Shown here: piece by piece, positions 40,070 to 53,100 of the stretch
How the letters are laid out: each line of letters begins with the position of its first letter
How positions within the stretch are numbered: position 1 is the stretch's first letter
Source of the DNA: Lates calcarifer
Taxonomy: Eukaryota; Chordata; Actinopteri; Centropomidae
DNA: 64,000 nt
NCBI RefSeq assembly: GCF_001640805.2
Contig: NC_066837.1
Span: 26,970,789 to 27,034,788 of the forward strand
Direction of reading: 5' to 3'
Translations under genes and position numbers: made by a program
Notes under the pieces: model-generated
Database searches by the model: none
What the model was told of the DNA's origin: nothing
What the model saw: only the letters and a program-made list of their open reading frames with translations

Positions 40070-40140
40070 CTAAACTCAGTGTCCACTTTATTAGCTACAC
40101 CTGCACAATACAATAACCCTGTCAGTTTCTAATGTTCAGT
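40070..40140 (+). mobile_element. Terminal fragment of a DNA transposon (TIR type ctcagtgtccactttatta)
   Basis: The motif aactcagtgtccactttatt followed by agctacacctgcacaata matches the end of a Tc1-like family related to the copy at 53059-53860. Only one end is present. Confidence 0.45.
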
Positions 40141-40389
40141 TTCAGTGATATTGATATGACATTGCCATATATGAATTCATTTATATGGCAATGGTTGAGA
40201 TAATGGTTAGTCTTAGGGTTGAACTGGGCTGCATTATACTGGGAGGTGTAATGATTAATATATCGTCAACTCTGGCGGGGACAAAAAGACAGAAGGTAAA
40301 AACACAACACAGACATAAAGAAAGTGATTTCAAAACAAAACAGGAAATGACACAGGAAGTCCCACAGATGGGCAGAACATGACATAATC

Positions 40390-40640
40390 TAGGCTGGAGC
40401 CAATCCCAGCTGACATTAGGTGAGAGGCTGGGTGAACCCTGAACAGTCTATCACAAGGCTGACATATAGAGTCAATCAACCAGTCACACTCACATTCACA
40501 CCTACAGGCAATTTAGAGTTACCAGTTAACCTGCATGTCTTCAGACTGTGGGAGGAAGCCGGAGTCAGAGAGAACCCAGGCAGCAACAGGAAGAACATAC
40601 AGAAAAGAGTTTGGACCCTGAATCTTCTTGTTGATGGTGA
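40390..40640 (+). repeat. Dispersed teleost repeat, copy 1
   Basis: Contains the familiar string ggctggagccaatcccagct, then tgacat..gtgagaggc, acactcacattcacacctac, gcaatttagagt and cagactgtgggaggaagccg. I know this series from many fish genomes as a high-copy repeat, probably a non-LTR retrotransposon tail. A second partial copy in the same orientation is at 50034-50172. Confidence 0.6.
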
Positions 40641-41156
40641 CTTCTGAAAATGTTACTTAAGTAAAAATATGGAGGTATAAAAGTAAAAGTACTCAAGGCA
40701 GGAAAATGACATCAGTGACTATACTATTATACATGATCTGATCAGATTATTTATGCAAAAGCAGGATTTTACAGCTGTTACCTGGTTGAGGATTTTTAAC
40801 TACTTTGTATTGGACTGGTTCGCAAAATCTCTGCAATACCTATAATAGTTACCTCAAGTAACATCCTCACAATGTTTTGTCCTCTCCAACAAATAGTCCA
40901 GACCTTAAAAATTCTGAAATGACTTTTTTGCCTTACAAGTATTTTTGTGTGAAGTGAAAAATAAAGGATATAGGAATTACCAAAGAAAAGAGGAAGCATT
41001 AAGGAAGAGAAAGCACTACTGTGAGAGCAGAAGTGTCTCAACCACCTGTTAACGGAAACGCCTTCATTTAAAAAGCACACAGGAAGTATTGCACAGGCAT
41101 TTGTCCTCAAACCAGCACCATTTCTCAGCAGTGTCTTGAGGAGGGTGAGGTGAAAG

Positions 41157-44100
41157 ATGCAGCGTCGCATTTTTCTGCTCATCTACGCGGTGGCTGTTGG
41201 TAAGATCTAAAATTTTACTACTTCACAAAAAGAAAGATAGGGGTGTTAGAGTTATTTAGAGTCTTGAGATCCTAAAAAAAAAAAAAAAATCTAATTTTAA
41301 ATTTTTTTTGTGGTTATAAAACCTTATGAAGTGACTTTTTTACTTTAATGTTTGCTTTTTTAACAAATTGGATCATATTTTAATTATTATATTCTTTTTC
41401 TTAAATGTAAAGAAATTATACCAAGTGCAGATGCTCAGGAAATCTATAATTGTGAGCCAAGACGAGTGTTTAACCACAAACCCATGCTAGGCACAATTTG
41501 AATCTTTCATGCATCATGTTAAGATATCGATTCCAAATGTCACCAGTGAGACTTCTCTTTAAAGAGGAAATGGCTCCAACAGAGAGTGAAAAGTCTGTGG
41601 ACTATCCAGAGTAACCAGAACATTCTTTTTTTTTTTTTTAAAGAAACACATTTTTACACAAACACACTTTTTTGATAAACCCTATCAACATGTTTTTTTT
41701 TTTATTCCTTGGCGACAGCACAGCAGGCTGTAAATGCTACACTGAGATAAATCACTGTAAAAAGCTGTAATGGTGAATGTGTTGACAGTTTACACATCAG
41801 CAGATATGGAACAACATTAGCATAAATGTCTAGCCATCTGGTCGGTCTAAGTCCAATGTTCACACTCCATATGGCTCTTTTTTGTCTCCACTAACAAATA
41901 CTGAGAAAATATCTGGCTCTGCAGCTGCTAAATGATCCACTATGGCAAATATACCACCTAGTAGCTAACTTTTTCATTTGGTGCAGGGCAGGGCACAATG
42001 GCGTACAGGGGGTTCTCAGAGCTTTTTTGCTGGGAACAGCTGTCTGCTACTTCTGCAACTGATGGGGCCTGTAAGAGTCAACTGGAACAGTAGAGTAGTG
42101 AGCTGTTTAAACCTAACCAAGAAGCTGACAGAGACTAAAATGTTCTGAAGTTAGGGGAACTGCAGGATCCGTGATCATTCTCCTTGGGTTTGTCATTATG
42201 ACGACACTTTTGACATTATAAATGACCATTTGATCCACTGTTCATATTAAAAGAATACAAAGAATTATTGAAAGTGTCTGTTGTAATGCCACTCAGTTAT
42301 GAGCTGTTTCTGTTTTTGCTACTGTTTCTGTGTTTGTAGAGCATTTTGTTCTAAATAGTGAATATCTTGGTCAAATTGGTTAATGGGTTTCCTAATTTAA
42401 TTTATGTTGAGCTTCTTTTTTATAAGTAACATATGTGTTGTCAAACTAGTGAAGATGGATAGTGTTTTTTGAAGCACCTCATGAACTTGCTTTTGACATT
42501 TGCATTTATTTGTTACCTTGTCTCTGCCTGAGGCTAGCAGCTCGTGTGTTTGTTGAACTGTCAGTGGTGAAGCTGCATTGTGGGAAATGTCAGGCACCAG
42601 AAACAAAAAAATAGTTAGCCTGGCAGTGTTATAGGAGAGCACCACTATGAGTGGAATGATGCGTGTTACAGTGTTTAGTAATGTTTGAGCAAAGTAAAAT
42701 CAGAAGTTCTCTTTTCTGGTGTTGACTAGGATAGTATGTGAAACCTTGTTGAGTGTTGAGTTGTGATGTGCTGAGTCAGGCAGGGTTTATAAGTATGCAT
42801 GTGATAACAACACAAACATTTGTCACAGATGTACTTGATGTATTCTTTTACAGGCTAGCTACTTTTTCTTTATTTGAATTGTATTTGAATTTTTTTGTAC
42901 ATGATGTAATGTGTCATCGGTGTGTGAATGTGTGTGTATGTGTGTGTATGTGTTAGAAAGCACTTATATATATAGAACAAGTGCTGTATGAATGTGTGTG
43001 TGAATGGGGTGAATGTGACCTGTAGTGTGAAGCGCTTTGAGTGGTCGAAAAGACTAGAAAAGCGCTATATAAGTACAGTCCATTTACCATTTAAATCTGA
43101 AATGTGAGATTTGCATTAACATAGAGTAAATTAATACATTCTTAATTATCATGAAGATATCATATTCTTTAAAACAGTGCTGTAAACCATAATATCTAAA
43201 CAAAATGGCAACACAGAAAGTTGCACACAGTTCTTTTGATTGTGCTGGTGAATAGAATCTCAACATTTTCTTGTCTGTATATCCTTAACATGATATGCCA
43301 TCGTGGTAGTTCCTGTCTGCCTGAGATGCCTGGCATCAGTATGGGGTATTTAACTGGGGGCTCACAACCACAGACTGCATATAAAACCAAGTCTCTGCAT
43401 CAAACACACCCACCCATCAGACCCACTGGAGTGTCTGTTTTAGTAATATGACTCACCATATCGTCAGACTTAAACATGTCTAAACATGTCTTTTTTCTTT
43501 TCTTTTTTTTCAAATTGCAGCCATTCATGTTTCTTTGGCTTTCAACATTGATGTGACAGAACCTGATGTCTACACTGGTGAACAAAATGATTTCTTTGGA
43601 TACAAAGTGCTTCAGTTCATATCTGGCACAAACAAAGGGTAAGTTTGCACTTGCAACATGGTTCAGTTCATTTATTATGGCTGTTATTGCAATAATCCTT
43701 ATTACTCATAGTGTAGCAGAAGAAGAAGCAGATGAAAGATAATTCTAGTTTACCTTACCAGAAGCTCCTCTGAGGAGTGGTAAGACATTGTGGTTTATCA
43801 CTTTGAATGATACAGCATCCTGTGACTAATCTTCCTGTGTCATCACTAAAAGATCTCTTAACACCCTGCATAAGACAGAGGGAGCACTTTCTTTTAGTTA
43901 AAACTGTACTGCTTACTTAAATGGCTGAGATTACAGTTGTGATTGTTGACCTCATCCACAGAATAATCGTCACTGCACCTCTGCAGCTAAATGGATCTGG
44001 GGGAATATGCAAACCTGGCAAAAACCAAGACAAAAACAACTGTGTCAGTTATAAAGGTATATAAGTATATTTTTGAAGTAAACATGTAAGTACATCATTA

Positions 44101-47100
44101 AAACAGAAAAGTATAGTTTGCAGGAATACATAAATATGAAATAGAAAATAGAAACATTTCATGTTTTTATGGTACTGATCAAATGTTACTGTTGCAGATG
44201 TTACAGTGGCAAACAAAACAATACCTGTCAAGCACCTTGGCCTGTCAATAGCTGCAGACTACAGAGGATCCCAGTTCACTGTAAGATTATCACAAAGCTC
44301 AATAAATTAGATCAAATCAAAAATACAGTTTCTCTGTGACATTTCCTCAAAGTTCTGAGCTAAACAAATCAAATTTCTTTCTCCTCTTATGTTCTGATTT
44401 AGGTTTGCAGTCCAAGTGTAGGCACATGAATGTAATGAGAACTCCTATCTAAACAGTGTGTGCTACACGATGACAGATGAACTCAGGGAAATCTCCTCTT
44501 TTAAACCTGCTTTCGAAGGTAAAAGACGTTTAAGTGTTACTTTCTCCAGCTCTCACATTGTTCTTCTTAACTCATTTTATTCTGTGTACATTTTTTTCAG
44601 AATGCACAAGAAAGACAGTGGACCTTGTCTTTCTTTTTGATGGATCAGCGAGTATGACTGAAGACGAGTTCACGAAAAATAAAGATTTCATAGTGGACAT
44701 AATGAAAACCCTTCAGAACACATCAATCAAGGTCACTGCACTACTGCAACATGAAACCTTTCAGAACATTTATTTGTTGAATTATATATTCAGAACTGGA
44801 TATAAATACTGTATTATGTTGTCTGTTTTTTCCAGTTTGCAGCAGTTCAGTTCTCCTCAAATTACAATAAGGTTTTTGACTTCAATGACTATCAACATGG
44901 TCTTGCTCTTGAAAAACTTAGGAAAGAACCCCACATGAAGAGTCTCACCAACACACATAAAGCCCTCAGTTTTACATTGTAAGTTCAGTTACATTACACA
45001 TGAAGTTCTCAAAGTCTTTAACTTGAAAATAACTGTTGCTGAGAGGAAAACTATCAATAACAAGAACTGCCCAGTGCCACAGTCAGATTGGTTGAAGTGA
45101 TAAAATGGAGTTTTGTTTATTCTGAGCATTACAAATGTGACTTTTACATTTGTTTCAGGGAGCATATTTTGGAAAAGCCAGATGCAGGCGCCTCTCCTGA
45201 TGCAACCAAAGTCCTGGTACTGATCACAGATGGAGATCCCAGTGATACGGACAGAAATGGGATTATTAAAAGATATAATGATAAAAAAATCATTCGCTTT
45301 GTCATTGGGGTAAGCTGTACTGTGATATGTCTCATTATTCTGTCTTATTTGTCCAATAGATAAAATTTGGCCAAACTCTGCCTTGTGCAACTTTAGTCGA
45401 TTCCAGTTATTGTGTATTATATGTGTTATATTGTGCAAAACTGTGTTGTTTGTCTTCCTGACACCAGACCTGGAGGTACTTAATAATGTTAAACAGCATT
45501 CTGGTTTCAGGTCAAAGCTGCCAAGCTGGATAAATTTACGGCCATTGCCTCAGAACCGACAGATAAATATGCCTTCCAAATCGAGGACTATTATGGACTC
45601 AAAGGAATACTGGAAAACTTTCAAAACAGGATCTTTACAATGGAAGGTGATGTTCACTTGTTTTTTCCACTCTTTGTACCATAATGTTACAAAAATCATG
45701 AAAAAACATGAACTAGTCTCGTCTCCTCTTTTTAGGCTCCACTGGGATTCGGGCAGGAGACATGACTAGTGAAATGGCTCAGAGTGGATTCAGTGCTGTC
45801 TTCCACAGGGTAAGGAAAAAGACAAAATCTGGGCACATTGAAGATCTACATCTTTAAATTGTAACTACAGTAAATCATCACAGTGCATTCGAGCTATTGA
45901 TACATACAGGTGCAGATAAATAGAAGCAACAAAAAACTGTTTTACTCATGTCCCATCACATATATGAACAAGTCTGACCTGGTTCTAGTAAGACTGAACT
46001 GCACACATTTTGCTGTATTTATGAGTATTAGGTCATTTTAAATTAATTTTTCTTTAAGTAGTTCATTCTGCCCCATTGCCCTCCTTAATATAGACTGCAC
46101 CTTACAAACCTTACCCTGGCATGGGTAAAATGATCTTATAAAATTCTTGGGCCCTACCTTACACCTGGAATGATGCAACGATGTAACGTTGGATGGGAAC
46201 GAGATCCTACTCCATGGCCTCAACTTTCTTAATGCATAAAATTGTTGATAGTCACTTGTTTGCTGACTTACTGGCAGGGGTATTATTAGTTGCTTGCAAA
46301 CATGGACAAATTTGACTTGACGCGTTATGTTGTGGCCATCGAATAGGATCTTGCTCCTACACGTTGGGAAAGTCATGACCGTGGAATGAGGTCTTGTTCC
46401 CATGTGGTATGTCTATGAAATAAGATCTCTTTCCCAAGCATTAAGAAAATCGTGGCTATTGAATAGAATCTCATTCCAACGCGTTATTAACTCGTGTCCG
46501 TGTCACTAGAAGGGCTCCATAAGTTTTAGACTGACATGGTTGTCATTTTCCAATCCAATGTAACTAGTAAATGCCTTTGCACCTATCTCAGTGCTCACAG
46601 ACATGGTTGAGGTCAGGTGCATTGTTGGTTCTCATGAGGCAATGAAAATCAATTGTATGATTGACCAACAAAAGGTCAATAGTGCAGTATATTACTGTTA
46701 TTTTAAGGGTATGTGTAATATGCTCCTACATAGCAGGAGTCACAATGCATATACACTGCTTGTTACATTTACAAGGGCAGAGAGCAGCACACAAACTTGC
46801 CTGCTTCCGTTCAGGGAGGTAGAATCCTGTCGTTACTGTAGATGCTCTGACTGCATGCTTCCACTTTGCACACAAGCAAATCCCTTTCCTCTACAGAGAA
46901 GCCTTCTTTCTTACTACCTGGCAAAGCTGCCATTATAATAGCAATCTGCCAAAATGCAAACACCTGTGACTTTTAAAAGAAATGGGAAGTGACACTCTGG
47001 GTCATTGCAACATACCCATGATTAATTAAGAGACTACAGCAACTGCAACCCTCCCTTTTGAACCATGCACCTGCCACTGCAACCTTTTTTTTTCCACAGT

Positions 47101-50100
47101 TAACTTGACAAAAGTGGATTTCTACATGCCCTAAATGCACTTGCTCCATGTACTTTAGACCATGTACATAAATTGTCTCTTCAGTATGAACTACCACTCT
47201 GAATCCTCCAAACTAACTAAGTCAAGCTTTGATAATTGGTCTACACCCCTACACCCCAGAACTCCAAAAATGATAAATTATCAGTTTCCTCCCTTCCTTG
47301 ATGATAATTCTCTCTGTTTCGGGTATATAAAAAGTATTTGGTCAAAAATCTTTCTGCATCATCTGTTTCTGCATGATTCGAGGAACTATTACCTATGTTT
47401 GACATATGAAGGGAACTTTAAAAAAAGTTGTAGAACAGGAAATTTCTCCCCTTGAAAAACACCTTCCTGATGATTGATTTCACAGAGATCCTTCTCTTAA
47501 AGGCATCATATTTGTTTTGTATACAAAACCTGATCTGGACCTAAAGATCATGGATAAAGTTAAGTTTGAAAGTTATGTTTTCTGTTGATTACTGAAGACT
47601 ACTTTCGCTTAACAGGAGAACTTGATCCTGGGTTCAGTGGGTTCAAACAGCTGGCGGGGCTCTCTCCAAGAACTCCAAGAACAAAATGAAACACAAATTG
47701 TAGATCCTAAAATGCTGGAGGACTCCTACATGGGTAAAGTCATTTATCTCTTTACAGATTACCTGCTCCATTGTTGAGAGAATTTTTTTTATTTGGCTTC
47801 AGATATGCATATGTAAATGACTTCTACCTTTTCCAGATTAAATGATGAGTAAAAATAGCTTTGTATTGCAAATATAGCAAAGACAAGTGAACAAGTACTG
47901 TCATGATGAAATCTGGTTGTAAAGCTCACAGCCTGACACACTGTGTGAACAGTGAGGCAGCTAAAAAAAAAAGTTTAATGAGTCATTAACAAACATTTTG
48001 TGAGTCAAATTGGGGTCTTTTCAACAAATGCATGAAATCATCTACTTTTAGGGGGCAGACCTAGAGTGAACACTGAGCAGATTTTGTCATATGTGACTGT
48101 CACTGTTGCAGGATACTCTGTTTCTGTTGGAGAGATGAAAGAGGCTCCTCTTTACTTCACGGGCGCACCAAGATTTAACCACACAGGACAGGTCGTACTT
48201 TTCAAACAGCAGGACAAATCCTGGACTGTAGCCCAAAAACTAAATGGACACCAGGTTGGTAACTGTTTTGAGAAAGTTTTTTAAAGTATGATTAATCATA
48301 CTTCTTGATCTGACATTGCAAGTTAACTGAAGTCTTCATTGTTCATGCTACCATTAGGGCCAGTGTCAATCATTTCAGAACTTTTATCACAAAAGTAGTT
48401 GGTACTTGAAGAATAGGAGCCTGTACTAGATGCAGGGTTACTGTTACCTTTGAGGGAACATTGCTAGAACTCATCAAGCTTACATCTGCTGTAAAGAGAC
48501 TTCAGGGTTTACTTTGCAAACTTCCTTGGAAAGTTCAGTTAACCTGCTTCTCAGACCTGGCAGCTGTGGCCTGATTGTACTTATGCCTTGAGGTAATTCA
48601 GCTAATTTCTTTGGTCAAATCTGCTGCATTTATTTTGCATTTAGAGATGCAAAATGCTGTGTGTTGCACGTTTATGAAAATGTGCAAAGGCACAGTATTT
48701 CAGTGGTTGCAGAGAGGAAACCAGACAACTTCCTTGCACTGGTACCTAGTTTTGCTTGAATAAACCTGTGAGAAAATGACAGAGTTGTTCAAAGCACAAC
48801 AATTATCCTAACTTCACTGAATACATGTAGGTTTTTCAGAAATGGTCTAGGGAGTGTTCACTCATTTGTCCTCCCGTTTTCAGATCGGTTCCTACTTTGG
48901 TGCAGAGCTGTGCTCAGTAGATATCAACTCCGATAGTAACACTGACTTCCTGCTGGTGGGAGCGCCACTGTTTTACCAGCCTCAGGAGAAGAGAGAAGGC
49001 CAGATCTACGTCTACACAATGACTGATGAGGTGGGGGCTGTGATAAAGCCTCAGATTCAGTGTGATGCTACTTACTGAGGTTACTGAGAGAAAATGAATA
49101 CATTGATTTTCTTAATTAATTACCTCTTGTTCTGAATTCCCATAGATGCAACTGAAAAATGAATTGAGTGTGACAGTGCCATCCATGGGTAGATTTGGCA
49201 CCACCATAGCCAGCCTCGCAGATCTGAACGGAGATGGACTCCGAGACATTGCTGTTGGAGCCCCCATGGAGGATGATAACAGGGGAGCTGTGTACATCTA
49301 CCTCGGTGACAAACACCAAGGGATACGCAGCACTTTCAGCCAGGTGAGGGAGACAACACCTGACATATATTTTTTGTTGTTGTTGAAAGGGTAACTATGC
49401 TGCCGACAGGTGAAGAAAAAAAAAAAAATCCACAATCAATAGCAGTGGATTAGACAACAGGTGCTGATTATGTACCACAACATCCTCAGGCTGGATCCTT
49501 TGTTATTCTCTCTCTACTACTACTACTGTCCCTCTATAATAATAAACATAAAATTCTCCAAAAAATAATGAAAAATGTTAATAGTGTGTCAATATGACAA
49601 GGGTTAGACAGATACATATTCATTTGCAAACACATCAGACTAAAACTGGCTTTTGAATAAAGGTAAAAAGTCCACTACATCTCTAATGAGTACCTTAAAG
49701 CATGTGTGCAAATCATGCACTGTTTCATTTGTTTATTTTTATATTCCAGAGAATCATGGGACAGGAAATACAATCTGGGCTGAGATTCTTTGGACAGGCC
49801 ATTGATGGGAAAATTGACCTTGGAAAGGACGGACTCCCAGATATTGTGATTGGATCACAGGGCACGGCTGTTGTCTTAAGGTATGGATACTGTGTGCATC
49901 ATGTATATGCTTAAGTTTTCTGAGAACCTACCAAGTACTATAAGACTACATACAACCAGACCAATCAGCTCATCAGGTATTGTTTATGGTACATGTTGAT
50001 GCCTTTTGAAGCTCCAGACCCTCATGAACATAAATCCATCCATCTATCCATCCATTTTCTATACATTATCGTATCCTTTGAGAGTGAAGGAGGAGGCTGG

Positions 50101-53100
50101 AACCAATCCCAGCTGACATTTGGTGAGAGGTGAGGTACACCCTGGACAGGTCACCAGTTTATCACAGGGATATGAACATAAATATTAAAGATAAAAGAAA
50201 CCAGAGTAACACATTCTATAATAAACACAGACACAACACATTTTTGCCAGAAAATTTTCACAAACTAATTTCAAAATATAGGTTATGTGAAATTTTATAT
50301 TTCAAGTACAGCTGCCATAGTTTCTATAGTTCGAAAACCAAAGAAAAACACCAGCAACATCCCATCAAGCTCACCAGGTGTAAGAGGGACTGGTATTGAT
50401 GTCTGACTTAAGAAGAGAGGTATCTGCTATACAACCTATTAAAGTGGCTTCTGCTCAAACAAAGTAGACTGATGTCATGTTTACCCTGCCTTCATGCATG
50501 ACAAATCTAATCTAATAATCCTTCTTTTTTTCATTTTTGATGAATGTCTTTCAGGTCCAGGCCTGTCTTTAATGTCATGGCACATCTTTCTTTTCAACCT
50601 GAGGAGATCAGCACTGAGAAAATCTACTGTCCAAGCCAGACAGATGAAACTTTACCTATGGTTACCTTAAAAGTCTGCTTTGAAATGGCAGAGACAACAA
50701 AGAGCAAAGCAGGTAAGAACCAGACCACTAATGTGATTCATTAACAGCTGCTAATACTGCACACCCTATCGATGTGTTATTTTAATCCTGTTGTATGTCT
50801 CTGCAGGGGCAATGAACTCAGGACTGAACATCTCATACACGCTCAATGTGGATCCAGTGAGACAAACACATTATCGAGGTTTCTTTGGGACTGACACGAA
50901 AGCCAGGAATCATACTAATACCCATGAGCTGAGGGAGAAAAACACCTGTTTCAACTACTCCATCCACATGCCAGTATGGAGATTAATATTCACACTCCCA
51001 CTCTACTCTTTAATTATGTGTATATGAGCAGATGCCACCCTATCTGTATACCTATAAATATCATCCATGTCTGTATACCTCAGTTTATTATTTTCTAGAT
51101 TTCTTCCATTACCCTACACAACACATTTTAAATCCAAGAAAGTTAAAAGAAAAAAAAAAGTAAACTATAATTTATTAACTTTTTAATTATTAACTTTTTT
51201 AAATAAAGTGATTATTGATTTATTAGCTATAGACCAAAATATCTGCTTTGAGTATGTATCTCAGGGGCTCTTTATGCTACATCATCACTCATGCAAGTCA
51301 TGGTAAATTTGATTTGACTTGGACTCCTCTCAGTTTTCAAGTTTAATTTGTGATCAAAAATGAAAAATTGATAATGATTTCCATAAAGGACTCTATATTT
51401 GTGTTGCATGGAATGCAGTGTCAAGTGAGCTTGTACTTTCCTTGCACCCTGAGGTTAGCTCCTCCACTGCACCAGATTGGTATCTTGGTAATTCATGTTG
51501 GTGGAGCAGCATGATGCAATATTTGGTGGCAAGAATGAATGAGCCTGCCACTTTCCTGTTCAGAGCAGATCAACAAGTCAGCACACTCCCTCAGGGTTAT
51601 CTTTGGATCATTAAGGATCACATTTATGTGGCAATATGAGGATTATTTGGGCATCTATTCCTAACTTATCAATTCCTAGTGTGTCATCAATTATTTTTGT
51701 ATGTAAAACAGTCAAATCTAACATAATTTAAAAAATCAAAACTAAAAAAAAAAGGAGTATGACACTGGACAGGGCACACTTGGTGATCTGCACTGTGCTC
51801 TGTGGTTAAAGAAAATAGCAAAGATAGAGCTTTTCATAAGGTACAAATATCTGCTACATGCTTTATATATTGTGTGACTCCTTTTTTGAAAAGCTCAAAC
51901 CTTTGCCACTCCACCTGCAAATGTAGTAACACCATTTCTGTCACATTATCAAAAATTAGCTTGTATTAGTAGAATCCTGACCTCAATTCAGCTGTTTCAC
52001 CAAAAAAATAACAGTAACACGAACTATAATGCTAAAACAGTTATTCATTTATTGTTGAAACCAAAGTCTCTATTTTGTCTTTAACAATATGCAGATGACT
52101 CTTCTTTTTTTGTTATAGAAATGTGTGACAGACACATTGTCACCCATCATCATCAAATTAAACTTTTCCCAAGTGGAAAGTGAGAACAAAAATGCCATCC
52201 TGAACTGTGGACAGCGAAAGACAGGCTGTTGTTGAGGTATGTATGGTGACTCCTGCAGAAGGTTGCAGACAGCTGCATGAATTCTGGTAGATGCAAAATC
52301 AGGAGATCATCCAAGTCATTGAGTTATCATCTAAGTTATTTACATTTATCTAGGGACAAAGTGACAGTCAGTGCCATCCAATATTTGTTGAGACATGACA
52401 CTCTGAACTAAAGACATCAACCTGCTAGTGGCACAGGATGGATAGTCAAAGGTTATTTCCTTAAATACAAAAATTTAAGGGCAATACATCCAGCAGATTT
52501 TTTAGTTAGGCATACCTGTAACTGACCAGTGAAGGTTGCCATCAGAGCCATGCCACTAGCATGGCTAAAAAATGGCATAGTGATTGTGATTAGATAGTTA
52601 CCAGCTTGTTAGGTCAGTCTTGTTTGTCTGTGTGTGTTCCAAAACAACTGCATGTTGTTTATACTTTTGTTTTTCAGGGTTGCTCTGTATTTTAAACACG
52701 CATTTCCTTTTTTACAGGTTCCCTTCGAAAAGCAATGTGCAAAAAATGATACCTGTATTGCTGAACTTGAGGTGGATTTCAGCTTCCTGTACGTATATCA
52801 GACAAACACAGCACAGCAACTGTAATATTAACATCATATGATCCAACGTAAGAAGTTCTCTGTCTCTTGTAGCACCCCAACATTATTGGTAGCAGAAGAT
52901 AACTACTTCAACGTGTCTATAAAACTGTCCAATCATGGTGACGACTCGTACAACACCAGCCTTATAATGCACCACCCTCCAGGCCTCTCCCTCTCTAGGA
53001 TGATTCTCAAAGAGGTGACTTGAACATTACAATTTTGTATCATCACTAACATTTTATCTACACTTAGTGGCCACTTTAACATATACAACTGTAAACCTGC

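Larger units (their letters stand above)
39781..41156. other. Spacer between qprt and the first integrin gene
   Basis: Holds the qprt 3' UTR (a variant signal ATTAAA at 39885-39890 is a candidate end), two dispersed repeats listed separately, and the leader of the integrin gene at the right. No further gene is visible. Confidence 0.4.

Noticed and set aside
46165..46500. Minisatellite as a CRISPR array
   Set aside because: The units are diverged, contiguous without unique spacers, include an inverted unit, and sit in a vertebrate intron.
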